The translations under genes were made by a program, and so were the position numbers. Below the pieces are notes generated by a model. That model saw only the letters and a list, made by a program, of their open reading frames with translations. It had not been told where the DNA came from and searched no databases. From Heterobilharzia americana (lineage: Eukaryota > Platyhelminthes > Trematoda > Strigeidida > Schistosomatidae), in contig OX104132.1 in assembly GCA_944470555.2 (NCBI GenBank), positions 6,891,755 to 6,955,754 of the forward strand: DNA of 64,000 nucleotides. Direction: 5' to 3'. Below, in pieces: positions 62,404 to 64,000 of the stretch; within the stretch, counting starts at the first letter, position 1, and every line of letters begins with the position of its first letter.

Positions 62404-63126
62404 CTACATAAGAATTAGTCGGTAATGTGGGTGTATTAAGGAGGGAGATAGTGAGTGGTAGTTAGGAGGGAGTTGGGGGCCAGTGAGGTTGGTGACTACT
62501 TGACTACGTCCGTGGTAGTCCATGCGAGGTGACATAACTGCCTTATCGTCTCTTGAATGAAAAGACGAGGGGGCTATAACGATGTGTCGCAGTAAGGCAT
62601 TCCATAAAGCATATACTCTCAGGGAGAAAAATTTGGACCTGAGTATGGTGTTGGCTCTCTGGTGTGCTATCTTAATGGGGTTTCTTCGTGAAGATCGTTG
62701 AGTTGCAGGCAAAATTGATTTGTTTGCATGGTCTGCCTGATGGGCAATCTTGTACACCTTAACAAGGTCACCCCTCTCCCTGCGATAACCCAGGGTAAAT
62801 AGGTTTAGGTGTTTAAGTCTTTCAGGATACGTCTTTCCCCTTAGCCCCACAACACATTTTGTTGCAGTTCTTTGTATTCTTTCAAGGAGATTAGAGTCTC
62901 TCTTGAGTGTTGGAGGAGCCACCGTATTGAAGACCTCTAGATGCGGCCGCACGTAGGATTTGAAAATGGTGAGGAAGAGTTCGGGAGTGAGGGCCAAGCT
63001 GTCTACGCAGAAAGTGTAGAATGGCGTTCGCTCTGGTTCCCATACCTTTGTAGTTGGAGCTGGTGTCCAAGGTGTCGGAGAAGTTGAGCCCCAAATCTTT
63101 CTCCATGGACACTCTGGTGATAGCAC
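62404..63126 (-). pseudogene. CR1 C-terminal domain
   Basis: The frame 63126-62404 reads LTIFKSYVRPHLE, LLERIQRTATKCVVGLRG, YPERLKHLNLFTLGYRRERGD and FFSLRVYALWNALL. This is the conserved region after RT in CR1/jockey-type proteins, ending close to the 3' UTR. It is in a different frame from the RT core, with a shift near 62990-63050. Confidence 0.85.
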
Positions 63127-63658
63127 GGTTGCTCAACATGTACTGGAAGTCGACCGTACTTGCTTCATTTTTACTGATGTGCATTACTTTGCACTTTTCC
63201 AGGTTGAAGCTCAGGCCATTTTCCGACGACCAGAGCTCGAGTTGCTGCAAGTCCTTTTGTAGTGCTGTACAATCAGCTTCTTCGTTTACCACCCTCCAAA
63301 TTTTTATGTCGTCAGCGAAGAGGAGGATGGGTGAGGATATTTTGTCTGGCAGATCGTTGACAAACAGAAGGAACAGAAGCGGTCCTAGGATTGCTCCTTG
63401 GGATACTCCTGACGTCGAGGGTCTCCACTCCGACCTTATTCTGTTCACTTTAGTGCAGAACTGCCTCCCTTCCAGGTACTCCTTGAACCAAGAGAGTAGG
63501 GGTCCACTTATACCAGCTGACATGATCTTGTGAAGCAGTACTGTGGGTGGGACACTGTCAAATGCTTTGGCTAGGTCGAGAAATACAACATGTACAGGTT
63601 TTCTGTTATCCCAGCTTTGTGTCCAGTCGTCCCAGGCGGTAGTAAGTTGGTGGCACAT
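62891..63658 (-). pseudogene. CR1 reverse transcriptase core
   Basis: A 255-codon frame carries motif A (VVFLDLAKAFDSVPP), motif B (GVSQGAILGPLLFLLFVNDLP), motif C (LLFADDIKIWR, near 63315) and NLEKCKVMHISK. All catalytic aspartates are present. It is shifted relative to the N-terminal RT part, which lies in the frame 63938-63606, and again relative to the C-terminal domain. Confidence 0.9.
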
Positions 63659-63938
63659 GAGCGACCACTCCGAGAGCCGTGCTGAGCAGTATGGACAGTG
63701 TTTTCCTATTGAGGAATTCCCAGATGGTGTCAGCTACCAGGCTTTCCAACACTTTCGACACAATAGGGAGTAGAGCAATTGGCCTGTAGCTGCCAGGGCT
63801 TTTTCTGTCTCCTCCCTTGAAGATGGGTGACAAGATGGCCCTCTTCCATTCTTTAGGGAGTTTGCACGAGTCTATTGAGTGCTCAAAGAGGTTGCGAAGT
63901 GGTTTAGTAAGCACCTCGGCGCAGTTTTTCAGGACCAC
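63606..63938 (-). pseudogene. CR1 reverse transcriptase, N-terminal part
   Basis: The frame contains VLKNCAEVLTKPLRNLFEHS, LPKEWKRAILSPIFKGG and SPGSYRPIALLPIVSKVLE, the finger region of CR1-type RT. It goes out of frame at about 63690, and the downstream residues appear in the 63658-62891 frame. The next part lies beyond the right end of the window. Confidence 0.87.
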
Positions 63939-64000
63939 TGGTTTTAGGTTATCGCAGCCAGGGGACTTGCCTGGACGTAGCCTAGATAGTTTCTCGAACA

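Larger units (their letters stand above)
62171..64000 (-). mobile_element. CR1-clade non-LTR retrotransposon, 3' part, continues beyond the window
   Basis: Minus-strand coding from the right edge to about 62404, then a C/T-rich 3' UTR region to about 62171-62200 (end uncertain). The RT and C-terminal domains are present. The N-terminal endonuclease would lie beyond 64000. The start of RT overlaps the end of the CR1 fragment at 52512. No tail or target duplication was identified. Confidence 0.85.

Overview
This window looks like intergenic, repeat-rich DNA from a schistosome (blood fluke, Schistosomatidae). I found no convincing host protein-coding gene in 64 kb. The assignment rests on the combination of repeats: a tRNA-like SINE with a hammerhead ribozyme of the schistosome SM-alpha type, RTE-clade non-LTR elements resembling SR2, CR1-clade elements, Penelope-like elements (PLEs), a BEL/Pao element and a Ty3/gypsy element. 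The genus is inferred; no database search was run.

Layout. 1-8.2 kb: AT-rich DNA with an internally deleted RTE copy (1743-2903), a SINE/hammerhead (about 3900-4085), a PLE fragment on the minus strand (4167-4960), a second hammerhead-like motif, an (AT)n microsatellite, and a PLE copy whose 5' part is inverted (7195-8205). 8.2-48.4 kb: one enormous degenerate trinucleotide array, about 30.7 kb of repeat once insertions are subtracted. Almost every triplet has the form A-N-Y (ACT, ACC, AAT, ATT, AAC and so on, plus some GCT/GCC), and the plus strand is almost free of G. The array is interrupted by an RTE copy (11163-14410, plus strand) and a BEL/Pao element (21743-27977, coding on the minus strand). 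48.4-51.7 kb: a third RTE copy (minus strand) whose 3' end is the right edge of the array. 51.7-64 kb: a hammerhead-like motif, a CR1 fragment, a decayed gypsy RNase H/integrase remnant, a gypsy element with both LTRs (56310-60725) beside a much older relative (about 60783-61580), and a CR1 element running off the right end.

How it fits together. The array has higher-order structure. Units of about 720-1030 bp lie between 17.7 and 29.8 kb, and about 40 units of roughly 200-1000 bp (commonly 340-500) lie between 29.8 and 48.0 kb, marked by a repeated core. Both outer edges of the array are retrotransposon ends (PLE on the left, an RTE 3' end on the right), and two further elements sit inside it. 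Subtracting the BEL element and its 5-bp duplication restores the unit spacing, so the array is older than that insertion. The very long Thr/Asn-, Leu/Pro-, Val- or Ser/Gly-rich reading frames in the array are a consequence of its triplet composition and are not annotated as genes. All transposon reading frames seen are damaged.
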